A stretch of DNA of 64,000 nucleotides from Kingdonia uniflora (taxonomy: Eukaryota > Streptophyta > Magnoliopsida > Ranunculales > Circaeasteraceae): contig JACGCM010001129.1 in assembly GCA_014058105.1 (NCBI GenBank), positions 4,351,001 through 4,415,000 on the forward strand. The letters are read 5' to 3'. Each line of letters starts with the position of its first letter. The first letter of the stretch is position 1. A model generated the notes under the pieces. The model saw nothing but the letters and a program-made list of their open reading frames with translations, made no database searches and had not been told where the DNA came from. Position numbers and translations under genes: made by a program. Positions 45,781-58,343 of this stretch are shown piece by piece.

Positions 45781-47560
45781 GTGGTGGAAGGTACGATCCA
45801 TATCTTTTATTCGCTCGCTCATGTCCTTTTCAATTTTGGTGCATTGCATTCATTCATTGCATCTGCATTTCTCTGCATTATTGGCTTTGAGTCTTCTTTA
45901 TTGGTTGACGAGGTTTCCGTGGGTACTCCTTTAGATTCTTTAGTGTCTATCTCACGTATATGTAGTGATTGCCCGATAGTTGTTTGTGGTCACGTCCTAT
46001 CAGAAGACCTATTAGTTTTACCGACGCATGAGTTTGACATCATCCTAGGCATGGATTGGTTGTCGACGCACCGGGTAACTTTAGACTGCTTCGAGAAGAA
46101 GATAACCTTTCGTATTCCCGGTGAGAGGTAATTCGTGTTCTCTAGTTCGAAACCTGCGCAGTCAGGGGATGGCTTATTAGCTTTCTTAAAGTCAGAGTCC
46201 CCGGGCGTGAACGTTAGTTCTATTCCTGTAGTTTGCGATTATTCTGACGTTTTCCAGCAGATTCCCGGTTTACCGCCGATGAGAGCGATTGATTTTGGCA
46301 TAGATCTTGTTCCGGGCACAGCACCGATTTCGAAGGCACCGTACCGTATGGCGCCCATTGAGCTGAAAGAGCTGAAGGATTAAATTTCTGAGTTGATGGG
46401 TCAGGGATTAATTCGACCGAGTACTCCGCCGTGGGGAGCTCGCAAAGAAGAAAGACGGCCCAATGCCTTTTGTGTATTGACTACCACGAGTTGAAAAAAG
46501 TCACGATCAATAACAGATATTCGTTGCCGAGGATCAAGGACTTGTTTGACCAGCTTCGAGGAGTGTAGTTCTTTTCGAATATTGATCTCAGATCGAGTTA
46601 CCACCAGCTGAGGGTCAGGACAGCTGATATTTCGGAGACAGCCTTTCAGACTCGTTACGGATACTATAAGTTTTGGGTGATACCGTTCGGTTTGACGAAC
46701 GCGCCCGCAGCTTTCATGGATTTGATGAACCGTGTTTTTAGCCCTTTTCTTGACCGGTTCGTCGATGACATTCTGATATATTCGAGGACCGAAGCAGAGC
46801 ACAAGGGACATTTGAGGACCGCTTTGTAGACTTTACGGGAGGATACATTATTTGCGAAGTTTGAAAAGTGTGAATTTTGGCAGCAGGAGGTGAAATTCCT
46901 AGGACACGTGGTGTCTAAGTATAGAATTGCAGTAGATCCTTCCAAGGTTACAGCAGTTATAGATTGGGCACAGCCGACGAGCGTTACAGAGATTTACAGC
47001 TTTCTGGGTTTGGTGAGTTATTATCGCAGATTCATTGAGGGGTTTTTGCGGATTGCAGCTCCTCTGACTCGTTTGACACAGAAGGACGTTCGGTTTGTTT
47101 GGGACGACAGGTGTTCTTCAGCTTTCGTAGAGTTGAAGAAGAGATTGACAACAACCCCAGTTCTGATTGTTCCTTCCAGTAGGCAGAAGTATAGAGTACA
47201 CAGTGATGCATCGCTTAGTGGATTTGGTCGCGTTTTGGTGCAGGAAGGCAAGGTGGTGGCATACTCTTTTAGACAGCTTAAGGTACACGAGAGGAATTAT
47301 CCTACTCATAACCTAGAGTTGACAGCAGTGGTTTATGCGCTGATGATCTGGAGACACTACTAATACGTGGAGAGATTCGAGCTCTTTTCTGATCACAAGA
47401 GTTTGCAGTATCTTTTCTCTAAGAAGGAACTGAACATGAGACAATGCAGGTGGATGGAATTTCTGAAGGACTACGATGTAGATTGGCAGTATCACCCCAG
47501 AAAGGCGAACGTGGTGGCCGACGCTTTGAGCCGTTTGCCTAGAGGATTACTTGCACGTCT
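45781..47560 (+). pseudogene. Element I protease, reverse transcriptase, RNase H
   Basis: Protease: the catalytic DSGA/DTGA position reads NFGA (VLFNFGALHSFIASAF), so the active-site Asp is lost. HEFDIILGMDWLSTHRVTLD follows. Reverse transcriptase: [20 protein letters not shown], then after a small deletion the palm in another frame, with [13 protein letters not shown] and [10 protein letters not shown] still readable. The connection domain is [20 protein letters not shown]. RNase H (47160-47560) keeps its acids in [21 protein letters not shown] and FSDHKSLQYLF, and ends PRKANVVADALSR. Several stops prevent expression. Confidence 0.85.
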
Positions 47561-48655
47561 GATGATTCGTGAGTGGACGATGTTGAGTGACATTACAGAG
47601 TTTGGGTTGATTTTGGATTCACAGACTATGGGTGGTCTTATTGCAAATCTGAGAGTTCAGCCATCTTTGATTTCTTGGATTATAGAGGTGCAGCAGCTGA
47701 ACGGCAGATTACAGTCTTGGGCTTCAGACGACAGCAGACCTGATTGGACAGTTATTTCAGATGGCAGCATCAGATGCAGGGGCAAATTATGCATGCCAGA
47801 TTCCGAGGTACTAAAACGTGAGGTTTTGAGTGAGGCTCATGGTTTAAGATACACCATTCATCCAGGCAGTACGAAGATGTACCAGGACTTGAAGAGACAT
47901 TTTTGGTAGGACAATATGAAGCGCGAGATAGCTAATTTTGTTTCCAAATGTCAAACTAGCCAGCAGGTGAAGGTCGAGCATCAGAAACCAGTGAGACAGC
48001 TTAAACCCTTACCTATTCTAGAGTAGAAATGGGAGCATGTGACGATGGACTTCATATCGAGTTTACCGCAGACAAAGAAACAAGATGATTCTATTTGGGT
48101 GATTGTGGACCGATTGACCAAATTGGCACATTTCATTCTGGTTTGTACGACTATGACTACTGACGAGTTGAGCAGGATATATGTGAGGGAGATTGTTCGT
48201 TTACACGGGGTTCCAGTGTTTATTGTGTCAGATAAAGATGCCAAGTTTACCAGCAAATTTTGGCAGAGTTCTCAGCGAGCTATGGATACTAGACTGGATT
48301 TTAGTATAGTATTTCACCCTCAGACCGACGGTCAGACAGAGCGAGTCAACCAGATTCTTGAGGATATGCTTCGAGCTTGTGCTTTGGACTTCAAGGGCAG
48401 CTGAGATAAGTATTTACATTGGGTTGAGTTCGCGTACAACAACAACTTTCAGTCGAGCATTGGGATGGCACCTTACGAGGCTTTATAGAGTAGACCATGT
48501 TGATCACCTTTGAGTTGGGCAAAGGTTGGTGAGCAGAGCTTACTGGGACCAGACTTGGTTCAGGAGATACTGAGGCAGTAACTACCATCAGGGATTGGTT
48601 ACGTACAGCACAAAGCTGACAGAAGAGTTACGCCAACATCCGCAGGAGACTGCTA
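47561..48655 (+). pseudogene. Element I integrase
   Basis: The zinc finger is damaged: the first cysteine pair reads CQTSQQ instead of CxxC. The catalytic core keeps all three acids (VTMDFISSLPQTKKQD, FIVSDKDAKFTSKFW, GQTERVNQILEDMLRACALD). Stops occur at 47906 and 48026 (both TAG where Trp is expected) and at 48402 (TGA for Trp), with further breaks beyond 48480 (AYNNNFQSSIGMAPYEAL). Confidence 0.85.
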
Positions 48656-49086
48656 GTGTTTCGGATCGAGGATCATGTTTTGCTTAAGGTTTCACCAATG
48701 AGGGGCGTGATGCGTTTCAGCAAGAAGGAGAAGCTAGCTCCGAGATATATTGGCCCGTTTGAGATCCTGGATAGAGTTGGAGAGTTAGAATACCGTTTGG
48801 CGTTGTCGCCGCAGCTGAGCAGAGTTCACAGCGTCTTCCATGTTTCTATGTTGAGGAAATACGAACAGGTACCGACTCACGTGATTGACTAGGAGCCGAT
48901 AGAGGTTCGGGACGATGCCTCGTATCTTGAGCATCTGGAGTATATTTTGGATCGCAAGGAAAAGGTTCTTCGCCGCAAGGTTATTCCGCTTGTAAAAGTC
49001 CAGTGGAGTCACCATGGCCCAGAAGAGGCTACCTGGGAGTTGGAGACCGATGTGAGGAGGCACTATGCACTTTTATTCTCAGGATG
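48656..49086 (+). pseudogene. Element I integrase C-terminus and chromodomain
   Basis: The GPY-type module reads VLLKVSPMRGVMRF, KLAPRYIGPFEILDRVGELE and HSVFHVSMLRKY. A TAG (Trp expected) at 48890 precedes the chromodomain: EHLEYILDRKEKVLRRKVIP, VKVQWSHHGPEEATWELETD, VRRHYALLF. Chromodomains of plant chromoviruses direct integration toward marked heterochromatin. The 3' untranslated region normally following is deleted, since LTR-like sequence starts about 20 bp later. Confidence 0.8.
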
Positions 49087-49104
49087 AGGTATAAGCTTAA
49101 CTTC

Positions 49105-51083
49105 TGAGTCCATTCGAACGACTTTTGTGTCCTTTCAGTGTCTTACCTTGTCCATTCAAACGACTTTTTTGTCGTTCGAACGACTTGGCGGGTGTTTTAT
49201 CTTTTTTTTTAGTTTTCATTTTCATTCCTCTTCTCTCTCTCTCAATTCTCTCTCTCACTCTCCACTCACCCTCTCCCTCACTTTAATTCCCTCGATTCCT
49301 CAGTGTTTGGCGTCGTTGTTGGGCGAACTTCCTCACCTTTCTTTGGGTGAGTATTGCCCCTTTCCTTTCTGATTTGTGATTTGTAATTCTAGGGTTTGGG
49401 TTTACTTTTGTTTTCTTGAATTGTTTGGTTGCTTGTTGTTCTTGGTGATTTTGTTAGCTTGTCAGGCGTTCCGTTGGCCGTTCTGCGGATTTTAGTTGGT
49501 TTTCCGAGTTTCATTTCTGCAGGACTCAGGATTATCTTCAGGCGAGTTTTATTCCTTCATTTCTAAGTTCCTATACTAGTTTCTGAGTATTGGTTTAGAG
49601 AGTTATATAGAGCTTAGAGATGTTTTGTGATTAACTATAATTTAACCTAGGAATTACTCGGTTTAAATTGTTAGCATGTAGTTGGGTTGTAATTGATTCT
49701 GGAGTTGGGTTTTGGTTCGCATAGGACCTGAGTTTAGTTAGTGGTGGTTGGGTTAACGTTCCCGTGGCTTGCCCAGGAATGCCCATTCCTACCTTAAGAG
49801 ATTGTTGGGTTGGATGTAGTGACGGTTAGGTTGTTGTGTCGACTATGCATAGTCGGTGCAACCGAGTCCCTATTCATCCTTATTTGTGTTGTCATGTGAG
49901 CGGCAGCTGTGTTGTTCTCTTATGCACCGGTTGCACCTTAATAACTATGACGCATTTTCAAAACTTATTGAGATTGGATACATGAACACTCCGTTTCAGT
50001 TGACCTCCGATAGGATCCAAGGAGTCCGAAAGATCGGGTTAAAAGACACGGTGAGATTGGGAATGGCACTATCATACCTAGTACAACCACTCCAGAGTGT
50101 GGAATGGTATGAGGCAGAGTCATGGAGATCCCAACTTATTCCGCGGTGAGGTTGAAATTCCTTGAAATGTTCAGACTATTATTCCGAGGGTTGATACACC
50201 CAAATCCACTTTGATCAAGTACGACCATCCTAGCTTGGTCGAGCTTAACCAAATCGTACCTGTGTACCCCTTTACTGATCTCTTTAAGAAACTAGACAGT
50301 AGCGGTTAATCAACCAGCATTATTATATGATCGCGTACACTTTTAAAACACTGAATCATTTTATATTAGGGGATATTTATGGGAATATCTCTGTTCATCA
50401 TAACATTTCACTGTATCTAGGATAAATATGGGATTATGCTAGTCATCACTTCTCATCATGGCATTGCATATTATCATACCTTTACATTCTCTTCCATATA
50501 CTCTTCTCACATTCCTTCTCTATTCTCTCCTCTCATCAACTCTATTTCCTTTTCTTATCAGCTCTATATCTGTTATGGTCACTTATTATTTTGCTAGATT
50601 GTATTTACCTGTTCTATATCACATTCATCTCTACTCTATTTTTTAGTACCAGTTGTTAGTACGTTATTTAGTTCTGTTGGATTAGTGAGCTCGTCGTTTC
50701 CTCATTCTCGCATTTTAACCATTTCAGAGGTTGATTTGCTTGGACTGCCGCGTGGGTAGCCAGTTCATAGATAGATTTTGCGGCTGCCGATTTCCTTTGG
50801 TTCTAGATTTCTGTAGGTGTTCTCAGCATGTGTCTTTGAGCTTTTTTTTAGAGATGTTATATCATATTTTCATCTGATATGTATATATATGTCTTTTACT
50901 TCCGTGTTATATTGTTATTGTATATTCTTTACTCTGATGATTATTGTTATATGTGAATAGCCGAGCCAGAATTTGTCTACGGCTTGGCTATTTGTGGTGT
51001 AGAATCTTCGGATTCCCCGACCTGCACTACTTAAAATCTAGTAATTGGTCAAGCTATCGATTACTGGATTTTGGGGAGTGACA
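49105..51083 (+). repeat. Element I 3' LTR (5'-truncated)
   Basis: Corresponds to 42287-44251. From about 49385 to 50690 it is almost identical to the left LTR. The first roughly 250 bp and the last roughly 395 bp are clearly more diverged. Confidence 0.85.
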
Positions 51084-52480
51084 CCTCACCCTTCACTCCA
51101 CCTCTGCCATCGTCGGAAACTCTGCCGATGGAATAGCCGCTCAACTTGTCCTCATTAGCCAATAATTTTCTCATGCCAAGAAGCGCCATAACAACCAGTT
51201 ATGTAATGAGCGTAAAGAATGCTGCCAATAACTCAAGGCTTAACGACAGCAGCGTTTAGACAACTATGACCAGCAATATCGTGCTCTGGACGAACTACAC
51301 CATACAGTTTGTGAGCATCAACAAGGTCACACCTAAAACGGTCCTCAGCAATCTTGATTACCTGCCCCCCCCCCCCCCCCGCACATTTCAGCCGGCACTC
51401 TGCTTGGGCCCAACCCCCAACTCAAAGTTCCCCCGGTTCATCTTAGCACCGAGGGTGCTCCCACAACCATACCCAGCAGCTCGATCCATCTTGGTTTCCC
51501 CAGCGATCTCCCCCTCATCCTGCCTACCTCACACAACAAGAACTCGATCAAAAAGCCATGCCGCTATTCGCGTCCAGGCGAGCCCCATACCAGATTCCTG
51601 GAGTCGGCTAAACAACCTCATCAGCCCCAAACTCCTCGCGGTCAAAGTACCTCCAAATTTCAATACCCCTAAAATTAGAAAATTCCGCAATACTGACCTT
51701 CAATCTCATGTCCTCGAATTCTAAAATGCTTTAAATCTATATTCCACAACAGACCACATCTCGTGTTGCATGTTTCCCACCAGTCTCACTGATAGCCCTA
51801 TAAAATGGTACTACAGCCTCCCTAATGGTTTTATCCGAAGTTTCAAGTAGTTGTCAAACCTTTTTACTGCCCAGTTTACCTTTAATAACGACCATGAGGT
51901 CCGAGTTGATGCTCTCTTCAACTTTCGTAAATCCCCCAATAAAATGCTCAAAGCTTTCACCAGGCGTTTCTCGATGAGTCATGCAAAGTCAAACACCTCG
52001 ACTGTGCGAATACCATTCTCGCATATTCCAACGCTCTGCCGGACCACAGTCGTGTTAAAGAGTACGTTGTACTTCATAAGCCACGAACCCTCGTGGAGAT
52101 GTTATCCAAGGTTAATGGATACATCGACCTCGAACGCCTACGCAAAGTTAATCGCCAGGGGCAACCCTCGACTACCAACCACAACAAACCTTGACCACCA
52201 CCTCTACCCGTGGTCGCTCCCATCTCACAGGAGAATGAGAGCCACAAACGTCCTCACTTCGATGCTACCCCTACTAAAATCCGTAAAAAAGACCAATGTC
52301 CGTCTTACCGAAACTCACTGCACCCATCAGCACCCTTCTCACTCACATCCAGGCCGATCCTATCTGACATAACCCCTTCCCTACCAAGGTCAGCAAGGAT
52401 GAGCCCTACTGCCATAATCATAAATGTAATTGCCACTCCACAAACAAATTCTACGCTCTTCAACGATTACTGGAGATGAT
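51084..52480 (+). pseudogene. Element H Gag
   Basis: It follows element I. After a run of 16 C (51365-51380, within the frame) the capsid region reads LLAVKVPPNFNTPKIRKFRN, then a stop, then SPIKWYYSLPNGFIRSFK. Beyond a frameshift come LDCANTILAYSNALPDHSR and LSKVNGYIDLERLRKVN, the same block as KVNGYVDLERMM in element E. No zinc knuckle is clear. Confidence 0.7.
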
Positions 52481-52771
52481 TCTTAAAGCAGGTCGTCTAC
52501 ATCGATATGTCACCGATTTCCCCAGCTATATCAATGGGTCGTATCTCAACCCCCAACCCACTCCAACTACCAACCTAGCCGAGGTATATATTTTTCAACT
52601 CTACTTCATCGAAGTCAATAACATCGACAGCGGTGATAAGAATGATGTAAGCTCACTTATCAGGAGAAATTACCCATCCTTCAACCTAAATCTAGCCAGC
52701 GCCCCCAACCCAAAAGTATATCCTTCATCGATTGCGATACTTCTCATATTTGCTTCCCCCACTCCGATCCT

Positions 52772-55200
52772 TTGGTCATCGTGATCAAGGTCAAACATCT
52801 CGTCTTACACACTATGCTCATTGATATGGGCAGTGTTGCAAATATCCTCTTCATCCAGACCGTCCGCGCCATGCAAAAAATAAACCTCATTACACCAGCC
52901 AATGTCGAACTCAAGGGCTTTAATGGCACTACCGAAGTCGTCCTCGATCACCTTAGCCTCCCTCTCACTACCGGTCTAGTTACCCTCCAAACCAGCTATC
53001 TTGTCACCGATATAGGGCATGATTGGCTTCATTCCATGAAGGCCATACCTTCTAACTATCACCAGACATTGTGTTTTACTACCCCTTGTGGAACGTGAAA
53101 CATGAAAAGCTCTCAACGCCTAGCCCGATCATGCGAGCACCCTAAGATCGGTCTTACCAGAAAACTTGCTAAGCCATAGCAATCAATGCTTCTCTCTCTC
53201 CCCATACCATCAAAACCTTCTACCACACCTGTCAAACCTACTATTAATATCAAACTCGATGGCCCTGGTCGAGGTACATTCATTGGTAATTTTTTGGATC
53301 CCGTCGAAAGCCTCGAGCTCACCATGTTCCTTCGAGCAAATAAAGATGTCTTCGCCTAGACTTTCCATGAGATGCCTGGAGTCGACCCCACCTTGGCCTG
53401 CCATCGACTTGACCACATCCCAAAATTTACAGCTGTAAAGTAGAAGAAGTATAATTTGGCACCGAGGATTCAAGAAGTAGTGAACCTCAAAGTTGAAAAA
53501 CTCCTGGCCGCTGGTTTTATCAGAAAAATCAAGTATGCCGATTGGATCTCAAATATTGCAGCTATCCCCAAGAAGAATGGCAAGATCTGAATCTGCGCCG
53601 ACTTCACAGATCTCAATAAACATACACCAGAGGACAGATTCCCTCTCTCGATCATTTCCGTACTTCTAAATGTTACAGCTGGCCATGAACGCTTATCTAT
53701 GATGAATACAGTTTTGGGTTACAACCAGGTATCCCTCCTCCCTGAGGACCAACTTAAAACTTCATTTATTAATAAACAAGGACTTTATTGTTTTAACGTG
53801 ATGCTTTCGACCTAAACAACGTGGGTGCCACTTACCAACGCCTTATTACCACCATGTTCAAACCCCTGCTTGGCAAGTCGGCCAAAGTCTATATCGACTA
53901 CATGTTATGCAAAAGCCTCCAAAAACATACCCATATACAAGACCTAACCGACGTATTCTTGATACTTCGTTCTTATAACATGAAATTGAACCCAGACAAA
54001 TGCCAATTTGGCGTTTCCTTCAGCAAATTCCTGGGCCACCTAATCAGCAAACGAGGTATTGAGATCAACCCCACTCATATTCGTGCCCTCATTGATATGC
54101 CTTCCCCTCAAACTAAGAAAGACGTCAAAAAGGTTACTGGCAAAATAGTCGCCCTGAACCGCTTTATCTCAAAATCATGTGACCGTTGTATTTGGCTTTT
54201 CTCCCACTTACGCGACCAAGGCGTACATAATGCCAAAAAGAATAACCCCAAAGTTAATTGGACATCTGAATGTGAACAGGCCTTCCTCGAACTCAAAACC
54301 TACCTTGGTCGACCACCTATCATCAGTACCCCCATCGAAGGCAAAATATTTTTCTTATATCTTACAGTCACCGATAGTTTTATTAGCTCGGTCCTTATTT
54401 GACTCGAAACTAATATCGAGAAACCCGTATACTTTATCAACAAAACTCTAACACCTGTCGAAACTCGATATACCAAGCTCAAGCGATTTCTCCTTACACT
54501 TGTCTACACTGCTCAAAAGCTCAAACCATACTTCCAGGCTCACCCTATACGTGTTATCACCAGCTACCCTCTTTGAGAGATCCTCAGCACGAAAGATAAA
54601 TCCATACAGGCTCAACAATGGTCTGTCTATCTTGGTGAACACAACATTACTTTCGAAAAACAAATATCTCAAAAGAGCCAAGCAGCCTCTGATTGCCTTG
54701 TCGACTTCCCAGTCGAAGACATCGACTATGAGGAACACGAAGATGATCTACCTGAAGACCAATCTGAGCAGAACGGCCCTTGGAACCCTAACACGGGCTG
54801 GCATCTCTTTACAGATGGATATGTCGGACCTAACAGTTCAGGGATAGGTATCGTCCTGTTTACTCCTTCCAATGACAGTATCAAAAAGGCTATCAAGTTA
54901 AATTTTGAATAATCCAATAATGAGGCCGAGTACGAAGCATTGATAACTGGTCTCGATCTCTCTCTCAAACTTGGTACTCCCAAACTTGTAATATTTACCG
55001 ATTCCCAGCTTGTTTAGAGACAATACTCTAACAAAAATTAGGCAAACGATTGCATGGCTGAGTATGTCATACTTGTCCACCAGTGTATGGATCGTTTCCC
55101 TGAAAAATCTTTCATTACACATTACACTCGAGGCAAAAATAGATATGTTGATGCCCTCGCCTACATAGCAGCCATACTAGGCCAGTCTGAATCTTGAATA
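52772..55200 (+). pseudogene. Element H protease, reverse transcriptase and two RNase H domains
   Basis: Protease 52772-53098: LIDMGSVANILF. Reverse transcriptase from about 53290: KVEKLLAAGFIRKIKYADWI, IAAIPKKNGKI, LNKHTPEDRFPLS. The catalytic box is YIDYML instead of YxDDxL, so the second Asp is lost; GHLISKRGIEINPTHIRALI follows. First RNase H about 54290-54620 (PVYFINKTLTPVETRYTKLK). A second, archaeal-type RNase H lies at about 54780-55170: WHLFTDGYVGPNSSGIGIVL, NNEAEYEALITGLDLSLKLG, VIFTDSQLV. This second domain is the mark of the Tat lineage. Several stops and frameshifts are present. Confidence 0.85.
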
Positions 55201-55212
55201 CTCTATATCGAA

Positions 55213-56510
55213 GTGCTCGAATGCCTAAGTATCAACAAGATGGATGTCAATGCCATCAATACTGGGGGCGAGAGTCTCGATCCCGACGACTGGCGCACAC
55301 CCTTCCTTGCATATTTTAATAGTTTTACCCTCCTAAATGACCCTAAAGCCAAACGTTTGTTATTGAAGAATTGCCGACAATATACCATTCTCAAAGGTGA
55401 ACTACACCACAAATTCCCAAATGGCGTACACCTCTATTGCATCTCCCAGCATGAGGCCATTACCATACTTACAAAATTTCAAGAAGGCAATTGCGGTGCT
55501 CATACTGCTGGTCGATCGATGGCTCTTTGAGTTGTAACCCAAGGTTTATTCTTGCCCAATATGAAAATACCAGCTGAAGAGTATGCAAAACACTATGACA
55601 AATGCCAACGTCACACCCACGACATCAGAAATCATTTACAAGACCTCCATTGTAGCCAAGTTGCTTGGCCATTCAAGCGGTGGGCCATTAATCTAGTGGG
55701 CCCTTTCCCCAAAGCTTCAGGTAGTAGAGAATACATTCTAGTGGTCACAGATTACTTTACTAAATGGGTTGAAGCTATGCCTTTATGCTAAACCCGGGAA
55801 GAGGAAGTCATCAAGTTCTTATGGAAAAATGTCATCACATGCTTTGGTTTCCCTCATATGATTCGATGTGATAACGGTCTACAGTTCGTTGGGAACAAAG
55901 TCTGTAATTTCCTCAAAAAGTACAATATTATCATTTCCCTCTCTACCCCTTATTAGCCACAGGGAAATGGTCAGGTCGAAGCAATCAATAAAATTATAGT
56001 CGACGGTCTTAAGAAACGTGTCGATCAGAAGAAAGGTCGATGGGTTCAAGAACTACAACATGTACTCTGGGCCAATCGAACTACACCAAGAAAGGCGACG
56101 GGCTACACTCCTTTTCTCTTAGATTATGGTATAGAAGCTATACTACCCACCCAGTTTGAAGTGCCAACGCGCAACCCTGACCTCCCCGATGAAGATAACG
56201 AGTTTGAACTTGGATACAACATGCTATGGATCGATGAAAGGAAAAACTGAGCCATTGCTAACCTCGGCCGTTATCACCTCACCCTCCAGAAGTTATATAA
56301 CAAAAAGGTTCAACCACGTAGCTTCGATATTGGTGATCTGGTACTTCGGTGAGTCACACCCTCTTCAAAGCATCGTAATACCGGCAAGTTAGCCAAATCC
56401 TAGAAAGGACTGTATATCGTATACGAAAAAACTGATAAGAGATCCTATTATTTGATGACTGAAGCTGAAGAACCCCTACCTAACCCTTGGAACACAATCT
56501 AATTAGTCTT
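55213..56510 (+). pseudogene. Element H integrase
   Basis: It opens with LDPDDWRTPFLAYF and reads through HKFPNGVHLYCISQHEAITI to a zinc-finger remnant (HYDKCQRHTHDIRNHLQDLH). In the core the first catalytic Asp is changed to Asn (WAINLVGPFPKA); the second (MIRCDNGLQFVGNK) and the Glu (NGQVEAINKIIVDGLKKRVD) remain. WANRTTPRKATGYTPFLLDY and the C-terminal FDIGDLVLR follow. There are stops near 55790, 55956 and 56250. Confidence 0.85.
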
Positions 56511-56599
56511 ATACACCAGGCTGCGGCCACCACCTTGCTCAACTGATGTAAATACAGCATAATTAATGAACATATTTTTCTCCTCTGAGGTTCATGTCA

Positions 56600-57440
56600 T
56601 GCCTACAATGAACTTCTTGAGGTTGTCAAACCTAAGTATCATGTCAACCCTTCAACCTGACTTATACTTGGGGGCGATCTTGAAAATTTTTAAGGTTCCA
56701 ATTCGAGCAAACCTGAGTGGCATGAATGGTCGACAGACCGAAAACTCGGGGATGCATTTGGGCCGACCACATAATGCTTCATTTAGGCTCAATCCCACAA
56801 ATAGACCCGCAGGCGACCTTCGAAGTTCAGTGAACTTCTTAAGTTGGTCAAACCTAAGTATCATGTCAACCCTTCGACCCGACTTATACTTGGGAGCGAC
56901 CTCAAAATTTTTCAAAGTTCCAATTTAAGCAAACCCAAGTGGCATGAATGGTTGACAGACCAGATACTTGGGGATGCATTGAGGCTGACCACATAATGCT
57001 TTATTTAGGCTCAATCCCGCAGATAGACCCAGAGGCGACCTTTGAAGTCCAATGAACTTCTTGAGTTGGTCAAACCTAACTATCATACCAGCCCTTCGAC
57101 CTGACTAATAGTTAGGAGCGACCTCAAAGTTTTTTAAGGTTCTAATTCGAGCAAACCTGAGTGGCATGAATGGTTGATAGACCGGACACTTGGGGATGTA
57201 TTGGGGCCGGCCACATAATGATTTGTTTAGACTCAATCCTGCGGATAGACCCAGGGGTGACCTTCGAAGTCCAGTGAACTTCTTTATTTGGTCCAACTTA
57301 AGTATCATGTCAACCCTTCGACCTGACCAATACTCGGGGGAAACCGTAAAGTTCTTCAAGGTTCCAGTCTGAGCAAACCAGAGTGGCATGAATGGTCGAC
57401 AGACCGGACACTAAGGGATGTATTGCATCCGATCATATCA
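56600..57440 (+). repeat. 222-bp tandem repeat block in element H
   Basis: The anchor ATGTCAACCCTTC-type string recurs at 56641, 56863, 57085 and 57307, exactly 222 bp apart, giving nearly four copies. Each unit contains GAGTGGCATGAATGGT, a CGACCACATAATG-type block and GATAGACCC. It lies between integrase and the antisense gene. Open frames crossing it on both strands are by-products of the repeat. Confidence 0.9.
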
Positions 57441-57725
57441 TGCTTCGACTACCGGCGTATTTTATACTTCAATTATCATACAAATATACCAGCAATTCAA
57501 GTCAAATGCATACCAGTAGGTTAGGTTCAACTACATCACCCATTATTCAAATTCTACTTATTTAATATATATTGTTCAAATTCAACATACCAGCAATTCA
57601 AGAAAAGAAAGTTCATTACAGACAACAGAAGCCAAAGAATGTACCTTCTCTAAATACTTAACTCAAAACGGATCGGCTGCCCCTCCTTCTACACGATCTT
57701 TTATATTGCCACCTTCAATACCTTC
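57441..57725 (+). other. Element H 3' region between repeats and solo LTR
   Basis: AT-rich; the string CATACCAGCAATTCAA-type occurs twice. No gene. Confidence 0.5.
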
Positions 57726-58343
57726 TGTAATGGCCAAATTTTGTAAGCTCGAAGTGGCCAGGAATTAGCTCTTACACCAATGTACCTGTAACAAAATCTA
57801 ATTGAAAATAAGAAATAATACAGGTGTTTAGCGTGAAAAAACCTATAAATAGGTTAAAAAACTATGACCTCGGGCTGAGGATTTTTGTAATAGTGACATT
57901 TATTTCTTGAGGCTGATATCTTACTACAAGTGATCTCTAGACTTAGAAATGCTTGATCTTGTGAATAAGAAGTTTAAAGTTTTGGTGAATCTAGAAAATA
58001 TAGTTTTCCTGGTGATTTCTCCTATAATTTTTTTGTCCTTGTATCTTCTGGAACTTTTTCTTTATATAGGCCTTTCCTGTAATTCTTTATCGTGATGGAA
58101 AACGTTCTCCAAAAAATGTGGTTAGTGGTGGTTGACAGAGTAAGTGCTGGGTTCAAGAGAGGCAGGTGGCTTTGACTTGTTCAGGTTTTTCAGTTTGAGC
58201 TTGACCCACGTTCCTTGTCAGTTCATAGAGTATGTGATAATGTTTAATGGAGAAGTCATGTGGAGAATGCGTGAGTCTGATATGGAGGTAGTTTGAACTA
58301 GAGATAGCTCTATTTAGGTAAGATCGAGGTCTAGGCCCCTATA
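57726..58343 (-). repeat. Solo Tat LTR with perfect CCTTC duplication
   Basis: Plus strand TGTAATGGCCAAATTTTG... to GGCCCCTATA, flanked by CCTTC at 57721-57725 and 58344-58348. Read on the minus strand it is of the same family as the LTRs of B and E (TTTGGCCATTACA end; the start mutated to TATAGGGG). It lies in the 3' end of the antisense gene of H. Confidence 0.8.

Larger units (their letters stand above)
41628..51083 (+). mobile_element. Element I: Tekay-like chromovirus nested in H
   Basis: Long LTRs (2624 bp left, about 1980 bp right), an initiator-Met type primer site, Gag with a CCHC knuckle, protease, reverse transcriptase, RNase H, integrase and a C-terminal chromodomain. The flanks CCCCA (41623-41627) and CCTCA (51084-51088) agree at four of five positions. 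The polypurine tract and the first roughly 650 bp of the right LTR are deleted. Confidence 0.85.

Noticed and set aside
56566..57389. Open frames on both strands across the 222-bp repeats
   Set aside because: A 222-bp unit is divisible by three, so an open frame in one unit persists through all; no protein family signature.
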